Counted from the first letter of the stretch, positions 43,739 through 54,018 are shown. The stretch is 64,000 bases of DNA from Fischerella sp. PCC 9605 (GCF_000517105.1 NZ_KI912148.1:2065812-2129811), one strand, 5' to 3'. Numbers and translations: made by a program. The notes: generated from the sequence alone by a model not told the origin.

Positions 43739-45088
43739 TAGCTATTTTTGGACACAAGTAACTTTATGAGTCACAGTAACAATTGATACTAGCAATAAAT
43801 TTTTAGAGTAGCAGGCTTGCTTCTTTTCCACTTGAAAAGTATCTATTATATGTAAAAAAAGTAACTTTTGCTAGAGGGGAAAAGTTATTTTTTAGGGTGT
43901 GTTAGCTGACCGAACACAGCCTGTAATTTTTTAGTAATCTAAAAACGGAAAAGGAGTAGATTATTGGCTATCAATAAATAATTCAATTTATACCATTTCA
44001 TGTTGAACGCAATACATATAAATCCTGACAGACGTATTATGGCACGTCTGGTCAACAAAATATGTTTCATGATTAAAGAGAATTGGTATTAGAAAGGAAA
44101 ACCAAACAAATTTAAAAAATATATAAGTACATGCATGTAAATGAAAAAAATAACTCAAAATATAATTTCTATTTTTATATAGATTTAAGCAATTATATTT
44201 TGTTTGAGTTTTCCCGTATATTTTTATTCATTTTTGTTCTCGTATTTGCTCGGATTTTATTTTAGATTGCGATAGACATGATTGAGTTAGGTTTTGATGT
44301 CTATCAAGAAAACATCTCACTTTCAAATGGATCAATAATTAGATCTCAATTTTTATTCAATATAAATTGGTGAAAACTTAAGAAATAAGTTTCAGGCTCT
44401 AGCAATTTGTCTGCTAATTATTTATTGGCAGTATAAAAATCAAAATAGTGTCATACACTACTGTCTGACACTTATTTTATCTAGAGTATGACAGCTAAAG
44501 TACTGTCCTACACTGTCATACATACATTTTTTTGCAGCTTAAAAGACTAAAAATTCTAATGTCTGAGATATATTTACTGCTATAGCTTCTATCAGCAGAA
44601 GTAGATAAAAGGTCAAAACATAACCTTCAAGATATATAGATAAATAAAATTAATAAATGTAAAGTTTGAACTTGTTCTTTTTGAAAATGATTTTTGATTT
44701 AATAGAATAAATTGATAGGAGAACATTTAGTTTTCAACTATTCCTAACTTAGGAATTTACATGCAATAAATCCTAAGTTATAGAGTGTTGAAAAAGCCTT
44801 TTACCATTCTGAGTGGAAAGAAATGGAAGGGTTGCGAATTGAGTTTGAAAGATTTATAAACTCAAGCTGAACACAATAGTTCGAGATGCTTTGCTACGCT
44901 ATTTTTCTGTTTAGCATGGTATTTTGCAACTACTCAAATATGCTATTGGATAGTTAGATTGAGTGAGCAATCAAAACTCAACCTACTATCTAGTCTCCCT
45001 ACTTCCCAAACTCATTTTATTAACTAAAATTTGAGCAAAATTGCCGAAGCAGTGGAGATAAGTAGTATTCAAAAAAGTGAGAAGTAAT
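43739..45088. other. AT-rich 1.35-kb region upstream of malate synthase
   Basis: No gene was found. A cluster of TGTCATAC-like words lies at 44449-44521. A partial copy of the GACGT..ATGGCACGTCT palindrome lies near 44028-44050. Long leader space or promoter DNA for the following operon is possible. Confidence 0.5.
44449..44521. promoter_or_regulatory. Cluster of TGTCATAC-type words in both orientations
   Basis: TGTCATAC (44449), CTGTCTGACA (44461), GTATGACAG (44486), CTGTCCTAC (44503) and CTGTCATAC (44513) occur within 73 bases. The alternation of direct and inverted copies resembles an array of transcription-factor sites. It lies about 570 bases upstream of aceB, and no factor is known. 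Confidence 0.35.
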
Positions 45089-46714
45089 ATGGCCTCCACC
45101 GTCTCTGTACAAAGAAATAAATCTCCAGCAAATGGCATAGAAGTTCGCGGCAAAGTTTCTGGGGAATACGGTGAAATTTTGACCGCAGAGGCGCTAGATT
45201 TTATTGCCATGCTCCAGCGTCGCTTTGGTGCTGAGCGATCGCGCCTGCTCAAACTGCGAGAAACGATCCAGCAACAACTTGATGCAGGTTGGCTACCCGA
45301 CTTTCCATCCGAAACAGCAGCGATACGCAATAGTGACTGGAAAGTTGCCCCAATTCCCCCAGATTTGCAAGATCGCCGTGTTGAAATTACCGGGCCGAGC
45401 GATCGCAAAATGGTCATCAATGCCCTAAACTCTGGGGCTAATGTGTTTATGGCTGATTTTGAAGATGCCAATAGTCCCACCTGGGACAATATGGTGTCCG
45501 GTCAAATTAATTTGCGCGATGCTGTCAACCGCACCATCGAATTTAGCGATCGCAAAACTGGCAAAACCTACAAACTCAATGAAAAAACAGCCGTTTTGAT
45601 TGCTCGCCCTCGTGGCTGGCATCTTCTAGAAGAGCATATTCTAGTCGATGGTCAGCCCATGTCAGGCTCGTTATTCGATTTTGGACTCTATTTTTTCCAT
45701 AACGCCCACAAGCTACTGGAAAACGGCTCCGGCCCCTATTTCTATTTGCCAAAACTGGAAAACAGGCATGAAGCGGCCTTGTGGAATGAGGTTTTTGTCG
45801 CAGCTCAAGAAGCGCTTGGCTTAAGCGTTGGCACAATTAAGGCTACGGTCTTGATCGAAACCATCCTTGCCGCTTTTGAGATGGATGAGATCCTCCATGC
45901 CCTGCGCGATCACATTGTGGGGCTAAATTGCGGCCGCTGGGACTACATTTTCAGCTTTATTAAAAAGTTTCGCAATCGGCCCGATTTTGTCTTGCCCGAT
46001 CGCCATCAGGTGACGATGACGACTCATTTTTTGCGCTCTTATAGCCTGCTGACGATCAAAACTTGTCACCGACGGGGTGCCTTTGCAATGGGGGGTATGG
46101 CGGCTCAAATCCCCATAAAAACAGACCCCGCTGCCAATGAAGCAGCCCTTGCTAAAGTCAAGGCTGACAAAGAACGGGAAGCCGGAGATGGGCATGATGG
46201 AACCTGGGTGGCACACCCTGCCCTCGTTCCCATTGCCCGCGAAGTGTTCGACAGCAAAATGTCTGGTCTCAATCAGCTGTCTGTTTTACGAGACGACATC
46301 ACCATCACGGCAGCAGATCTGCTGACTGTACCAACGGGAGCAATCACCGAAACTGGACTGCGGAATAATATTCGGGTTGGTATCTTGTACCTGACATCCT
46401 GGTTGGCTGGTTCCGGCTGCGTACCTTTGTTTAACCTGATGGAAGATGCAGCTACGTCGGAAATCTGCCGTGCCCAGATTTGGCAATGGCTCCATCACAA
46501 CGCAGCGCTAGAAGACGGTCGTACCGTCGATCGCTCCCTTTTCCAAGCCATTCTTGACGAAGAGATCGCAGCATTGCGCCAAGAAATTGCCGCTCACAGC
46601 CCTTGGCAAGCAACCTTTGACAAAGCGATCGATTTGTTCGTAGGGCTTGTTACTGCCGATAACTTTGAGGAGTTCCTGACACTGCCCGCCTATCGGTATC
46701 TTGTCAGCTTTTGA
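45089..46714 (+). CDS. aceB: Malate synthase (type A)
   Basis: 541 residues from ATG 45089. Catalyses glyoxylate + acetyl-CoA + H2O to malate + CoA, the second step of the glyoxylate shunt, in the cytosol. Family blocks are present: TGPSDRKMVINALNSGANVF, MADFEDANSPTWDNM, RPRGWHLLEEHILVDG, VLIETILAAFEMDEI, GLNCGRWDYIFSFIKKF and NIRVGILYLTSWLAGSGCVP. The length matches the A form (about 530-550), not the longer G form. Isocitrate lyase follows 549 bases downstream in the same direction. HIP1 sites within the gene show adaptation to a cyanobacterial genome. Most cyanobacteria lack this enzyme. Confidence 0.95.
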   Translation: MASTVSVQRNKSPANGIEVRGKVSGEYGEILTAEALDFIAMLQRRFGAERSRLLKLRETIQQQLDAGWLPDFPSETAAIRNSDWKVAPIPPDLQDRRVEITGPSDRKMVINALNSGANVFMADFEDANSPTWDNMVSGQINLRDAVNRTIEFSDRKTGKTYKLNEKTAVLIARPRGWHLLEEHILVDGQPMSGSLFDFGLYFFHNAHKLLENGSGPYFYLPKLENRHEAALWNEVFVAAQEALGLSVGTIKATVLIETILAAFEMDEILHALRDHIVGLNCGRWDYIFSFIKKFRNRPDFVLPDRHQVTMTTHFLRSYSLLTIKTCHRRGAFAMGGMAAQIPIKTDPAANEAALAKVKADKEREAGDGHDGTWVAHPALVPIAREVFDSKMSGLNQLSVLRDDITITAADLLTVPTGAITETGLRNNIRVGILYLTSWLAGSGCVPLFNLMEDAATSEICRAQIWQWLHHNAALEDGRTVDRSLFQAILDEEIAALRQEIAAHSPWQATFDKAIDLFVGLVTADNFEEFLTLPAYRYLVSF

Positions 46715-47262
46715 GATTACTCTACCCCCGTCAAGGTGTGAGTCTTGGAAATGGATTTTTCTTGGTGTCTTTGTGTCTTGGTGAGTCCAGCCCCCGTCTT
46801 GGTGAGGAACGCGGTCTTGGGGAGGCAGTGCGGTCTTGGGGAGGCGCGGGTGCGGAACCTGCGTCCGCACATAGAGCGCCGTGGTTCCCCCCATGAGCGA
46901 CTGGTGAACCCGTAAGGGCTTCTGCCTTTAGGGGGGACTGGCGTAGACGCCCCTTGTGGGCGGCTCAAGGTAGAGTACCCGTAGACGCGCAGCGGCTCAA
47001 GGCAGAGTAGGGTGGTGAAAAAAGAATTATTGAAACACTAAGACACTAAGACACAAAGAGGAAAATAGTCTTCTCTACTAAGATTTGGGTTCGTTTTTTA
47101 CCCACCTTGACAGGGCTAGAGATTACTCCCAGTACTTCACCAAGCCAAAATTGACAGGCGTTGGTCGGAGAAAGGTTAAAGGAAAAGAGTTATTTATTTT
47201 CCCCTTTCCCCTTTTACCTTTCCCCTTTCCCCTTTCTGAATGAATTGCAGGAGATTACCAGC
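46715..47262. other. Repeat-rich spacer between aceB and aceA
   Basis: Contains imperfect GTCTTGG(G/T)GAGG tandem words (46740-46850), GTAGACGC-containing repeat copies (46930-46990), a copy of the repeat at 38187-38322 (47011-47121), a copy of the repeat at 51452-51509 (47133-47189), and a pyrimidine tract CCCCTTTCCCCTTTT (47200-47236). No gene. Such a repeat load suggests separate transcription of aceA. Confidence 0.65.
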
Positions 47263-48735
47263 ATGAGTGAACATACTTTTGAAACCCTTGTTCCTAGTGC
47301 TCCTAAAGGTCGCTTTGACGGAATTCAACGTGCATATACCCCTGAAGATGTGGTTAAACTGCGTGGTTCAATCGACATCTGCTATACCCTTGCCGAAATG
47401 GGTGCAAACAGGCTTTGGGAACTGCTGCACAGCGAAGACTATATCAATGCGCTTGGTGCGGTGACGGGAAATCAAGCGATGCAGATGGTGCGTGCTGGTT
47501 TGAAGGCAATTTACCTATCTGGCTGGCAGGTTGCGGCGGATGCGAACCTGGCAGGAACTATGTATCCCGACCAAAGTCTGTATCCGTCGAATAGCGGGCC
47601 AGAATTATGCCGTCGCATTAACCGGACATTCCAGCGATCTGACCAAATTCAGCATTTAGAAGGAAAAGACGATATCTACTGGTTTGCTCCGATTGTTGCC
47701 GATGCAGAAGCCGGGTTTGGCGGCCCCTTAAATAGCTTTGAAATTATGAAAGCCTACATCGAGGCTGGTGCGGCTGCGGTGCATTACGAAGATCAACTGG
47801 CTTCAGAGAAGAAATGCGGTCATCTAGGTGGCAAAGTGTTAATTCCAACAGCCGCCCACATTCGCAACCTAAATGCAGCAAGGCTAGCAGCTGATATCAT
47901 GGGTGTTCCGACGCTGATTGTTGCCCGTACGGATGCTGAGAGTGCCAAATTGATTACTAGCGATGTCGATGAGCGAGATTTACCTTTTATTACAGGGGAA
48001 CGGACAGCAGAAGGATTCTATCGCTTAAGACCGGGCACAGGGCTGGCACATTGCATTGCCCGTGGGTTAGCCTATGCACCTTATGCAGACTTGTTGTGGT
48101 GGGAAACCTCCAAACCGAATTTGAAAGAAGCTCGCCTATTTGCTGAAGCCGTTCATCGAGAGTTTCCGGGTAAACTGTTGGCTTATAACTGCTCTCCTTC
48201 TTTTAACTGGAAAGCCAACTTAGATAATGCCACAATTGCCAATTTCCAGAAGGAACTGGGAGCGATGGGCTATAAATTCCAGTTCGTGACCTTGGCTGGA
48301 TTCCACTCTCTGAATCATGGCATGTTTGACCTAGCTCGTAGCTATCGCCAGACCGGGATGACCGCTTATGCCGAATTGCAGGAAGCCGAGTTTGCGAGTG
48401 AGTCGGATGGATATAGTGCAGTGCGTCATCAACGCGAAGTTGGCACGGGATATTTTGATGCCGTTTCAGTTGCCATTTCCGGTGGACAATCATCGACAAC
48501 GGCGCTGGCAGCCTCTACCGAGACGCAACAGTTTCAGTCTCCGACAGAATATCAAGGTTCTCATGTGAGTATTGACTATCAAAATCAGCAAGAAACTTTT
48601 CACGCAGAGTTTGTCAATGCAGTTTATCGGCAAGGGACAAAAGCATATGAGGATTTTGCCAAAGAAGCCCACTACACTCGCATGAAGGAGGCTTATAAAG
48701 AAATAGAAGAATTTACCCGACTGGATGATGAATAA
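47263..48735 (+). CDS. aceA: Isocitrate lyase
   Basis: 490 residues from ATG 47263, with AGGAG nine bases ahead; the longer upstream frame reads through a pyrimidine repeat and is not native. Cleaves isocitrate to glyoxylate and succinate. The active-site motif [13 protein letters not shown] (Cys about 185) and [51 protein letters not shown] are complete. With aceB it gives a full glyoxylate shunt, allowing net C4 formation from acetyl-CoA. In cyanobacteria the shunt has been shown biochemically in Chlorogloeopsis fritschii, where I recall PHB genes nearby too. Confidence 0.95.
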   Translation: MSEHTFETLVPSAPKGRFDGIQRAYTPEDVVKLRGSIDICYTLAEMGANRLWELLHSEDYINALGAVTGNQAMQMVRAGLKAIYLSGWQVAADANLAGTMYPDQSLYPSNSGPELCRRINRTFQRSDQIQHLEGKDDIYWFAPIVADAEAGFGGPLNSFEIMKAYIEAGAAAVHYEDQLASEKKCGHLGGKVLIPTAAHIRNLNAARLAADIMGVPTLIVARTDAESAKLITSDVDERDLPFITGERTAEGFYRLRPGTGLAHCIARGLAYAPYADLLWWETSKPNLKEARLFAEAVHREFPGKLLAYNCSPSFNWKANLDNATIANFQKELGAMGYKFQFVTLAGFHSLNHGMFDLARSYRQTGMTAYAELQEAEFASESDGYSAVRHQREVGTGYFDAVSVAISGGQSSTTALAASTETQQFQSPTEYQGSHVSIDYQNQQETFHAEFVNAVYRQGTKAYEDFAKEAHYTRMKEAYKEIEEFTRLDDE

Positions 48736-48971
48736 ATCACAACCTTTCATATTTCCTGGCTGAGGAAATGGTGACATCAGAGCAGTTTTATTTGCTACTT
48801 TGTGTACTGTTGTGTTGCAGGCTGAAAACTTCTGTAAAGCAGGTGAAATTGAACTGAGCCAGTCGGCATATACTATTAGTAGATAGGTATTTACTCTTAT
48901 GGATGTGGTAAATGCCGCCCCACTTCCTCCCCAAACCAGCAAGAATGGGGTATCTAGCGGTTAAACGTCAA

Positions 48972-49265
48972 ATGTATACCACCTATTTTGACGACTACCA
49001 AAAGCAGTTCAATGAGTGGCAGAAACAGTTTAGCGACTGGCAGAAAAAGTTTTTCGACACTTTGCTGGAAAGTTTGCCAAATGTACAAGGAGAGGTCAAT
49101 CCCTCACAAGCCTTTGATCAATCCCTTGATTTCCAAGCAGAAATAGTCAAATCCTTCCTAGAAGCCCAAGAAAAAAACAACCGAATGATGCTAGACGCTC
49201 AAAAGAAATTCTGGGAAGACTATTTTGAAAGGATGCGGAAAAAGCCAGCCGCTGCCAGTAGTTAG
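48972..49265 (+). CDS. phaP: Phasin (PHB-granule coat protein)
   Basis: 97 residues from ATG 48972; ATGs at 48912 and 48945 are alternatives. MYTTYFDDYQKQFNEWQKQF, SDWQKKFFDTLLESLPNVQG, then FDQSLDFQAEIVKSFLEAQE and LDAQKKFWEDYFERMRKKPA: an amphipathic, all-helical phasin-like protein with repeated QKQF words. Phasins coat polyhydroxybutyrate granules and control their size. It sits between isocitrate lyase and phaA and is followed by a hairpin. A decayed close relative lies at 61867-62121. Confidence 0.8.
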   Translation: MYTTYFDDYQKQFNEWQKQFSDWQKKFFDTLLESLPNVQGEVNPSQAFDQSLDFQAEIVKSFLEAQEKNNRMMLDAQKKFWEDYFERMRKKPAAASS

Positions 49266-49312
49266 GATTGTAGTCAGTCTTTGAGCGCTTCTTGACAACA
49301 GTATATCTACCC

Positions 49313-49341
49313 CTCAAGGGCGATCGCTCTTGAGGGACTCT
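49313..49341 (+). terminator. HIP1-centred hairpin after the phasin gene
   Basis: CCTCAAG and CTTGAGG flank an HIP1 core; no clear T-run follows, so termination is uncertain. Confidence 0.4.
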
Positions 49342-49524
49342 TCCAAAACTCAACGGGAATCTATGAACTGGGTGCAGCGTACAATGATGTTTACCCTTTG
49401 AGCAAGAGCAGAAAAATATACCTGTACCGAGTTCCCTAAAAAGCATTGTTCTCAAACTCGCTTCAGGTAAAAATTAAATCTGCTTAATACTTAAACAAAA
49501 AATTCGGAGTAAGTAAAAATATTT

Positions 49525-50715
49525 ATGCACGACGTGTACATTGTTTCAGCATTACGCACGCCCCTCGGTCGCTTTGGAGGCGTACTGGCAGATTTTTCAC
49601 CAATTGATTTGGGTGCCCACGTGATGCGATCTGCCTTAGACCGGGCAGGTGTACCACCAGAAGCATTAGACCTGTATATTATGGGCAACGTACTCAGGGC
49701 AGGACACGGACAGTTATTGCCCCGCCAAGCCGCTCTTAAGGCCGGGATTCCGGAAGCGGTGAATGGATATGCGGTTGATATGGTTTGTTCCTCAGGCATG
49801 ATCGGTCTGATTAATGCTACTCTAGCGATCCGGTGTGGCGAAGCAGACATCGTTCTGGCTGGGGGGATGGAATCAATGTCCCAGACTGGCTTTTTCCTCT
49901 CCCACAGAGCTAGGTGGGGTTACAAACTTCTCTTAGGTGCACCAGAGCAGTTAACGGACATCTTACTCCACGACGGGTTGATGGATGCAACTACAGGGGA
50001 AGGCATGGGAGAGCAAACCGAGCGGATAGCGGAAATTCATGGATTTACCCGCCAAGATTTGGATCAGATCGCACTCGATTCTCATCAGCGAGCAGCTGCC
50101 GCGACGGAGCAAGGCAGCTTCAAGAATGAGATTGCCCCGATAGAAGTCACTACCAAAAAAGGTACGCAGATAGTAGATAGCGATGAGGGAATTCGTTCGG
50201 ATACGACATTGGAAACTCTGGCAAAACTACGCCCTGCCTTTAAAAAGGATGGTGTTCTCACAGCAGGAAACAGCAGTCAGATTACTGATGGAGCAGCAGC
50301 CCTGATTTTAGCCAGCCAATCAGCGGTGGACAAGTATGGATTGAAGCCCATTGCTAAGGTACTAGGGGGAAGTTGGGAAGGTGGTGAAACTTGGCGCTTT
50401 GTGGAAATGCCAATTGGAGCAACCAAGAAGTTGTTAGAAAAACTCAACCTGAAGATTTCTGACTTTGACCTGTTTGAGAATAACGAGGCTTTCGCGGTTA
50501 GCTCCTTACTCTTCCATCGCATGCTGGAGATTCCGCTTGACAAGTTGAACGTCAATGGAGGATCGATCGCCCTAGGTCATCCTATTGGCGCTTCTGGTGC
50601 AAGAATTGTCGTCACACTGATTAACGCCTTGCAAGAGCGGGATCTCAGCCTCGGCATGGCAGCACTTTGTCATGGAACAGGAGGCGGCACAGCGATCGCC
50701 ATTGAAAAAGTATAA
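49525..50715 (+). CDS. phaA: Acetyl-CoA acetyltransferase (beta-ketothiolase)
   Basis: 396 residues, the length of biosynthetic thiolases. Condenses two acetyl-CoA to acetoacetyl-CoA, the first PHB step. The nucleophile is Cys88 in VDMVCSSGMIGL; the C-terminal block NVNGGSIALGHPIGASGARI and the second cysteine in ALCHGTGGGTA are intact. The GGAG is about 14 bases before ATG, rather far. phaB begins 10 bases after the stop with its own AGGAG. A second copy starts at 63756 with about 70% identical residues over the visible part. HIP1 is present near the 3' end. Confidence 0.95.
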   Translation: MHDVYIVSALRTPLGRFGGVLADFSPIDLGAHVMRSALDRAGVPPEALDLYIMGNVLRAGHGQLLPRQAALKAGIPEAVNGYAVDMVCSSGMIGLINATLAIRCGEADIVLAGGMESMSQTGFFLSHRARWGYKLLLGAPEQLTDILLHDGLMDATTGEGMGEQTERIAEIHGFTRQDLDQIALDSHQRAAAATEQGSFKNEIAPIEVTTKKGTQIVDSDEGIRSDTTLETLAKLRPAFKKDGVLTAGNSSQITDGAAALILASQSAVDKYGLKPIAKVLGGSWEGGETWRFVEMPIGATKKLLEKLNLKISDFDLFENNEAFAVSSLLFHRMLEIPLDKLNVNGGSIALGHPIGASGARIVVTLINALQERDLSLGMAALCHGTGGGTAIAIEKV

Positions 50716-50725
50716 AGGAGAATTG

Positions 50726-51451
50726 ATGATGGTATCATTGGGATTGGAAGATAAAGTTATTGTTGTCACCGGCGGCAATCAAGGAATTGGAGCTGCGATC
50801 GTTGCCTTACTCCAACAGCTAGGAGCAAAGGTCGCTTATACCGACATCAAGATCGCCGACGGCAAAAGCGGAGCCTTTGCGATCCAGGCTGACGTCACCG
50901 ACTTAGCATCTATGGAAAGTGCAGCTGCTCAAATTGAAGAGAAATTGGGGCCCGTTTACGGGATAGTTGCCAATGCCGGAATTACTCGCGATAACTTTTT
51001 TACCAAACTGACCCCGGAAGACTGGGATGCAGTCATCAACGTCAATTTAAAAGGTGTAAACCACACTATCAAACCCTTTATTTCCAGCATGTACGAGCGG
51101 GGAGAAGGTTCGGTTGTCTGTATCAGTTCGATTTCAGGAGAACGGGGTAATGTTGGACAAGTGAACTACGCTGCTACCAAAGCTGCTGTGATTGGTCTAG
51201 TCAAAGCTCTTGCCAGAGAAACTGCTCGCTATGGCGTGCGGGTAAATGCCGTAGCACCGGGCTTCATCGATACGGAAATGACCAGGATAATACCAGATAA
51301 AGTCAAAGAAAAGATTATTGCGGAAATTCCTTTCCGTCGCTTTGGCAAGCCGGAAGAAATTGCCTGGGCGGTAGCATTTCTCCTATCACCTGTTGCCAGC
51401 AGCTATATTACGGGTGAAGTGCTGCGAGTCAATGGTGCTCATCACACTTAA
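50726..51451 (+). CDS. phaB: Acetoacetyl-CoA reductase (SDR)
   Basis: 241 residues from ATG 50726 (ATG 50729 is equivalent), AGGAG six bases before. Reduces acetoacetyl-CoA to (R)-3-hydroxybutyryl-CoA with NADPH. The cofactor loop GGNQGIGAAIV, NAGI motif, catalytic SISGERGNVGQVNYAATKAA and the AVAPGFIDTEMTRIIPDKVK block are typical of PhaB. It is clearly co-transcribed with phaA. Downstream are a dispersed repeat and then phaE. Confidence 0.93.
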   Translation: MMVSLGLEDKVIVVTGGNQGIGAAIVALLQQLGAKVAYTDIKIADGKSGAFAIQADVTDLASMESAAAQIEEKLGPVYGIVANAGITRDNFFTKLTPEDWDAVINVNLKGVNHTIKPFISSMYERGEGSVVCISSISGERGNVGQVNYAATKAAVIGLVKALARETARYGVRVNAVAPGFIDTEMTRIIPDKVKEKIIAEIPFRRFGKPEEIAWAVAFLLSPVASSYITGEVLRVNGAHHT

Positions 51452-51509
51452 TACTTCACCAACCCAAAATTGACGGATGTTGGTTGGGTAACGGTTAAAG
51501 GGAAAGGAA
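51452..51509. repeat. Dispersed repeat, copy also before aceA
   Basis: TACTTCACCAACCCAAAATT continuing into GACGGATGTTGGTTGGG matches 47133-47189 with few changes. CCAAC/GTTGG arms can pair. It follows the phaB stop directly. Confidence 0.65.
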
Positions 51510-51696
51510 TAAAAACCCTTTCCCTTTGCCACTGCCCCTTATTCCAGTGAAGCTTTAACATTTTTGTTTGAAGTTAGGAACCCTTTTTAACAAGAGCAAG
51601 AGGAGGGAATTTAGCTAGTGTATTGTTGAGGGGTTGCTTCCCCCAATCACCCTTAACGAGGGGACTCCGATCAAATTCTCAATAAAGGAACGACAA

Positions 51697-52737
51697 ATGG
51701 AAAAAGAAACGAATTCCTGGAGTGGTATGGCGGATCAACTCATGAAAACTTGGACGGAGGTCGGCACTCAAGCGTGGAAAAGCTGGTTTGACCTGATGGG
51801 GTTAGCAGCTCGCAATCCGATCGCAGATACCAAACCAGGAATGGAGTCTATTAATCAACGGTTTGTAGAAAATCAGGAACTGCTGCTCCGCTTACTCAAA
51901 CTATCATTTAATACCTGGCAAGATATCTTTCCAAAAGTTGAATCTGGGGAAGACTGGCAATATTCCCTAAAGAACTACACGGAGCAACTACGCAGTCAAG
52001 TTGACGACTTTTCTAAGGGAACCCTTAAAGTCAATCAAAATGCAGCAGAGTTATGGCAGCTCTACATCAAAGAGATGCAAAAGTTTAGCCAACTGTGGGC
52101 GAATGCCCTGGGGGCATCTATGGGGCCGCTGAGTCAGGCAGCAGTTACCCGCACTAGCCAACCTTGGATTGAGCTAAACAACCTCTACTGGAACTTACTG
52201 TATGAGGAGACCTTTGGCAGTTTGATGCAGATTCCCCTGCTGGGACCTACCCGTGAATTTAACAACAAATTACTGGGAGCATTTGATGGCTGGACAAAAC
52301 TCTATCGAGCAAGTATCGACTATCAGATTTTACTGGCTGACATCCAAGCGCAATCCTTTGAAGAACTGATGCGAGAACTGATCTCGCTCGCGGAAAAAGG
52401 CGAAAAGGTCAAAGACTGGCGGCAGTTTCAGGAACTCTGGGGCCGCACTGCCGATGAAGTGTTTGAGAAGGCATTTTGTTCCGAAGAAAACCTCAAGGTT
52501 CGGGGCAGGTTCTTGAATGCTCTCAATAACTACAGACTCGATCAGCAAGAGCTTGTGGAAGTGTGGATGAAAACGATGAATATGCCTCTACGCAGCGAAG
52601 TGGACGAAGTTCACAAAAGTATCTACGAGCTGCGCAAAGAGGTTAAGAACCTAAAAAAAACCTTAGCCAAATATGAAGCTCAAGCGCAAGCAAACCCACC
52701 AACTCCAGAAAAGCCGCCAACAGATGAACAGCAGTAA
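51697..52737 (+). CDS. phaE: Class III PHA synthase subunit PhaE
   Basis: 346 residues from ATG 51697 with AAGGA ahead. PhaE is the non-catalytic partner of PhaC in the class III polymerase used by cyanobacteria and purple sulfur bacteria. Typical blocks: WKSWFDLMGLAARNP, ELLLRLLKLSFNTWQDIFPK, TRTSQPWIELNNLYWNLLYE, EFNNKLLGAFDGWTKLYRAS, and FCSEENLKVRGRFLNALNNY, with a C-terminal helix (VDEVHKSIYELRKEVKNLKK) that contacts PhaC. Its stop overlaps or nearly touches the phaC frame. Confidence 0.93.
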   Translation: MEKETNSWSGMADQLMKTWTEVGTQAWKSWFDLMGLAARNPIADTKPGMESINQRFVENQELLLRLLKLSFNTWQDIFPKVESGEDWQYSLKNYTEQLRSQVDDFSKGTLKVNQNAAELWQLYIKEMQKFSQLWANALGASMGPLSQAAVTRTSQPWIELNNLYWNLLYEETFGSLMQIPLLGPTREFNNKLLGAFDGWTKLYRASIDYQILLADIQAQSFEELMRELISLAEKGEKVKDWRQFQELWGRTADEVFEKAFCSEENLKVRGRFLNALNNYRLDQQELVEVWMKTMNMPLRSEVDEVHKSIYELRKEVKNLKKTLAKYEAQAQANPPTPEKPPTDEQQ

Positions 52738-52780
52738 CCAAGAACTTGATTCAACAGTTGTAGGGAGGAAACACAAAGCC

Positions 52781-53878
52781 ATGCTGCCGTTTCTAATGCA
52801 AATGCGTCTTGAGGACGCAAGCGATGAGTATACAGAACTAACCAAAAAGGTATTCAAAGGTATTGAAAATTTGAGCCGCCTGCGGGAGGAAGACATTGAA
52901 ATTGGTTCTACCCCTAGAGAGGTGGTCTATCGCGAAGACAAGTTGATCCTCTACCGATTTCAGCCGATAGTTGAGCAGCCATTGAGCATTCCTGTCCTGA
53001 TCGTCTATGCTTTGGTCAATCGTCCGTTCATGGTTGATTTACAAGAAGATCGATCGCTTGTTGCTAATTTACTCAAACTGGGTTTGGATATTTACCTGAT
53101 TGATTGGGGCTATCCCACCCGCGCTGACCGTTGGCTGACCCTAGATGACTACATTAACGGCTATATCAATAACTGTGTAGATTTCATCAGGACAAAGCAT
53201 GGTTTAGACAAGATTAATCTGCTAGGAATTTGTCAGGGCGGAACATTCAGCCTCTGCTACAGTGCTATCTATCCAGAAAAGGTCAAAAACCTGATCGTGA
53301 TGGTTACCCCAGTAGATTTTCAAATCTCGGATGCGCTTTTGTATATGCGCGGGGGCTGTACCGTGGGAGCAGAGGCTTTAGACATTGACCTGATGGTAAA
53401 TTCTTTAGGCAATATTCCCGGCGATTTTCTCAATTTTGAGTTTTTAATGCTCAAGCCTCGGCAGTTGGGAATTCAAAAATATCTAGACTTTCCAGAGATC
53501 ATGCACAGCGAGGACAAGCTACTGAACTTTCTACGTATGGAAAAATGGATCTTTGACAGTCCGGATCAGGCAGGGGAAGCCTACCGACAGTTCCTCAAGG
53601 ATTTCTATCAGGCAAATAAACTCATTAAGGGTGAGGTGATGATTGGAGACAAGCAGGTCAATTTAGGTAATGTTTGTATGCCTATACTGAATCTTTATGC
53701 CGAAAAAGATCACTTGGTACCGCCTAAGTCTTCTATAGCCTTGGAGAAGTATGTTGGTACAAATGATTACACAGTACTTTCTTTCCCTGTGGGACATATC
53801 GGTATGTATGTCAGCGGTAAAGTGCAGCGGGATTTGCCACCTGTAATTGCAAATTGGTTGAACGCACGTGCTGATTAA
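52781..53878 (+). CDS. phaC: Class III PHA synthase catalytic subunit PhaC
   Basis: 365 residues from ATG 52781, which has GGGAGG upstream and places the catalytic Cys151 close to its usual position; a start at 52724 overlapping phaE is possible. Polymerises 3-hydroxybutyryl-CoA into PHB. The lipase-like box is GICQGG (Cys151), with Asp310 in AEKDHLVPP and His339 in FPVGHIGMYV completing the triad. DWGYPTRADRWLTLDDYING is also diagnostic. A strong terminator follows at 53986. Confidence 0.95.
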   Translation: MLPFLMQMRLEDASDEYTELTKKVFKGIENLSRLREEDIEIGSTPREVVYREDKLILYRFQPIVEQPLSIPVLIVYALVNRPFMVDLQEDRSLVANLLKLGLDIYLIDWGYPTRADRWLTLDDYINGYINNCVDFIRTKHGLDKINLLGICQGGTFSLCYSAIYPEKVKNLIVMVTPVDFQISDALLYMRGGCTVGAEALDIDLMVNSLGNIPGDFLNFEFLMLKPRQLGIQKYLDFPEIMHSEDKLLNFLRMEKWIFDSPDQAGEAYRQFLKDFYQANKLIKGEVMIGDKQVNLGNVCMPILNLYAEKDHLVPPKSSIALEKYVGTNDYTVLSFPVGHIGMYVSGKVQRDLPPVIANWLNARAD

Positions 53879-53985
53879 GAAGAACACAGAACACAGAACA
53901 TAGAACTCAGAATCATCAGTTTGTAGTAGGCGCTTCTACGATAAGTAAACAAACGGATTTCATATTACCTCACCTGCCAGAAGGC

Positions 53986-54018
53986 ACCCTTCCTTTTGCT
54001 AAGGGAGGGGTATTTTTT
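53986..54018 (+). terminator. Terminator after phaC
   Basis: ACCCTTCC pairs with GGGAGGGGT across a short A/T loop and is followed by ATTTTTT. It closes the phaA-phaB-phaE-phaC group. Confidence 0.75.

Noticed and set aside
45089-53878. Glyoxylate/PHB genes as contamination from a non-cyanobacterial source
   Set aside because: HIP1 sites occur inside aceB and phaA, the surrounding repeats are those of the rest of the window, and PhaE/PhaC are of the cyanobacterial class III type.
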